Below, in pieces: positions 62,832-64,000 of a stretch of 64,000 nucleotides of DNA. The stretch is taken from assembly GCA_964507445.1 (NCBI GenBank), contig CAZDQF010000020.1:30222-94221 (forward strand), given 5' to 3'. Position numbers and translations under genes: made by a program. The notes beneath the pieces are model-generated. The model saw only the letters and a list, made by a program, of their open reading frames with translations. It did not search any database and had not been told where the DNA came from. Within the stretch, counting starts at the first letter, position 1. Each line of letters starts with the position of its first letter. Source of the stretch: GCA-2683135 sp964507445. GTDB lineage: Bacteria; Planctomycetota; GCA-002687715.

Positions 62832-64000
62832 TCATCGCCGCGTGCGCCCCAGCAGGTCGCTCGCCCGCGCCCACGCGGTGCGCCACGCGGCCGCTTCCGC
62901 CGGGGGGAGGCGGTTCAGGGCGTCGTCTTCTCGGACGCACTCGAGGCGCGTGTCGTAGAGCCAGCCCTCCAGGACCGTGAAGGCCGACCGGCTCCTCTCG
63001 AGGTTGCGTTCGATGGCGTTGAGATCCTGGGAGAACCAGCGCAACGCCTGCTCGCGAAGCCTGGTCCGCGACGCGTCGTCGAGCTCGTTGCGGTCTGCGC
63101 CCATTTCGCAGCCGGCGCGGGCCATGGCGCTGACCGCGTCCCGGACCCTGGGCGGGTCGTTGGAGCTGCCTCGGCGCGGGCCGAAGGGGCTTCGACCGCG
63201 GCCTCTGCGGCGTCGTTCGAGGGACGGTCGAGGGCCGTCGGGGTCGGCGCGGGTGAACATGGCGGCGGCGCGACCGAAGCGTCCGGAGGCCAGCAGCACC
63301 TGAGCCAACTCGGCGGCCTCTGCGCCCGTCGGCATCTGCTCGCCATGCACGACGGTGTCCAGGCGGGACGCCATCTCGCCCCGCGCGCGTGCCTTCTCCA
63401 GGAAGGGGGTGACCGCCGGGTTGTCGTCGCCCTGGCGACGGCCTTCCTCCGCCACGTCCACCGCTTCCTGGAACCGCCCCTGGCGCAGCAGGCTGCGAGC
63501 CAGCAACCAGCGCGCGTCCAGGTCCGCCTGGTTCTCCGTCAGGGCAGCCTCCGCCGCGTTGGCGGCGCCTGCCCAATCGGAGGAGCGATACAAGGCGATG
63601 CCGAGCTGGTGCTGCAGCTCCGGTTGGCGACGCTCAGCGTCCAGGGAGGCCCTGAGCTGCTCGACGATCTGGGGGAGGGGTACGCCGCTGCGGATCTCGT
63701 AGGCCTCGCGGAAACGGGCCAACGCGGACCGCACCTTGAAGGACTCCTCGGGCTCGCCCATGGCGATGGCCATCTCCCGACGGGCCCACGCCAGATTGCC
63801 CTGCTCCACCAGCAGGGTGGCGAGGCCCCACCGTAGATAGCGGCTGTCGGGGTCGAGGGCCACCGCCTCGTTCATGTGGATGAGGGCCTCGTCCGGCTCT
63901 CCCTTCATCTGCAGGAGGATGGCCAGCTGGTTTCGGATGGATGCGGTCTTCGGTTGCTGGGAGAGGGCGATCTTGGTGTGGGTGAGGGCCTCGTCGAGGC
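62832..64000 (-). CDS. TPR protein, C-terminal part (5' end outside window)
   Basis: The frame is open to the window edge, so only the last 389 codons are visible. Repeated helices (ALTHTKIALSQQPKTA, ALIHMNEAVALDPDSRYLRW, LQHQLGIALYRSSDWAGAAN, DARWLLARSLLRQGRFQEAV) are tetratricopeptide repeats. The end (NRLPPAEAAAWRTAWARASDLL) is the closing segment common to planctomycetal Ser/Thr kinases that carry TPRs, so the missing start may encode a kinase. An Arg/Gly-rich linker (ERRRRGRGRSPFGPRRG) separates repeats from the tail. It is convergent with the sulfatase with directly abutting stops. Confidence 0.78.
   Translation of the reverse strand, partial: LDEALTHTKIALSQQPKTASIRNQLAILLQMKGEPDEALIHMNEAVALDPDSRYLRWGLATLLVEQGNLAWARREMAIAMGEPEESFKVRSALARFREAYEIRSGVPLPQIVEQLRASLDAERRQPELQHQLGIALYRSSDWAGAANAAEAALTENQADLDARWLLARSLLRQGRFQEAVDVAEEGRRQGDDNPAVTPFLEKARARGEMASRLDTVVHGEQMPTGAEAAELAQVLLASGRFGRAAAMFTRADPDGPRPSLERRRRGRGRSPFGPRRGSSNDPPRVRDAVSAMARAGCEMGADRNELDDASRTRLREQALRWFSQDLNAIERNLERSRSAFTVLEGWLYDTRLECVREDDALNRLPPAEAAAWRTAWARASDLLGRTRR

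Overview
The window is GC-rich bacterial DNA and looks like a member of the Planctomycetota. That rests on protein content, not on a marker tree: two secreted sulfatases, a PQ-rich set of very large exported proteins with FG-GAP/VCBS, ASPIC/UnbV, HEAT, TPR and nidogen-like domains, a Ser/Thr kinase fused to an FGE-sulfatase domain, a DUF1111-type di-haem protein with dockerin-like calcium loops, and a recurring C-terminal beta-sandwich. Genes often start with GTG or TTG and are often joined by 4-base GTGA/ATGA overlaps. UGA is clearly an ordinary stop in many of them.

Layout. 1-4.7 kb: outer-membrane porin-like protein, haem-c lipoprotein, subtilase. 4.7-7.6 kb: shikimate cluster (DUF2520 protein, fused AroD-AroE, AroK). 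7.7-10.3 kb: HEAT/TPR exported protein, then an initiator tRNA with its own terminator. 10.7-15.9 kb, minus strand: a complete diversity-generating retroelement (DGR): target gene with variable repeat, HRDC accessory gene, avd, reverse transcriptase, template repeat. 16-22.5 kb: beta-helix protein, membrane-fusion lipoprotein, Ig-like repeat protein, and a thioredoxin-HEAT protein interrupted by one in-frame UGA. 22.5-28.5 kb: DUF523/DUF1722 protein, divergent sulfatase and sulfotransferase, small exported proteins. 28.6-40.3 kb: duplicated membrane protein, cell-wall amidase, ABC exporter pair, frameshifted lectin, hybrid histidine kinase, serine hydrolase. 40.4-43.3 kb: PhyH-Gfo/Idh/MocA-Gfo/Idh/MocA operon. 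43.3-53 kb: four large exported proteins, one again interrupted by a single UGA. 53-58 kb: phosphoesterase/beta-lactamase fusion and membrane proteins. 58-62.8 kb: thiolase, reversed-order fatty-oxidation fusion, second sulfatase. The window ends inside a TPR protein.

The DGR is shown directly by the sequence. The 128-bp template repeat (10713-10840) and variable repeat (12955-13082) differ at 27 positions, and every difference falls on a template-strand adenine (30 adenines available). The target is a predicted transmembrane Ser/Thr kinase whose C-terminal C-type-lectin-like FGE domain ends in the variable repeat, so the element appears to diversify the outside sensor of a kinase.

The second highlight is a pair of candidate selenoproteins. 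Two unrelated genes (21743-22519 and 43335-46298) each carry one in-frame UGA. In each, a 6-bp hairpin with the same 5-nt apical loop GGUCG lies 17-20 nt downstream, as expected of a bacterial SECIS element. No selenocysteine machinery is in the window, so this remains inference.
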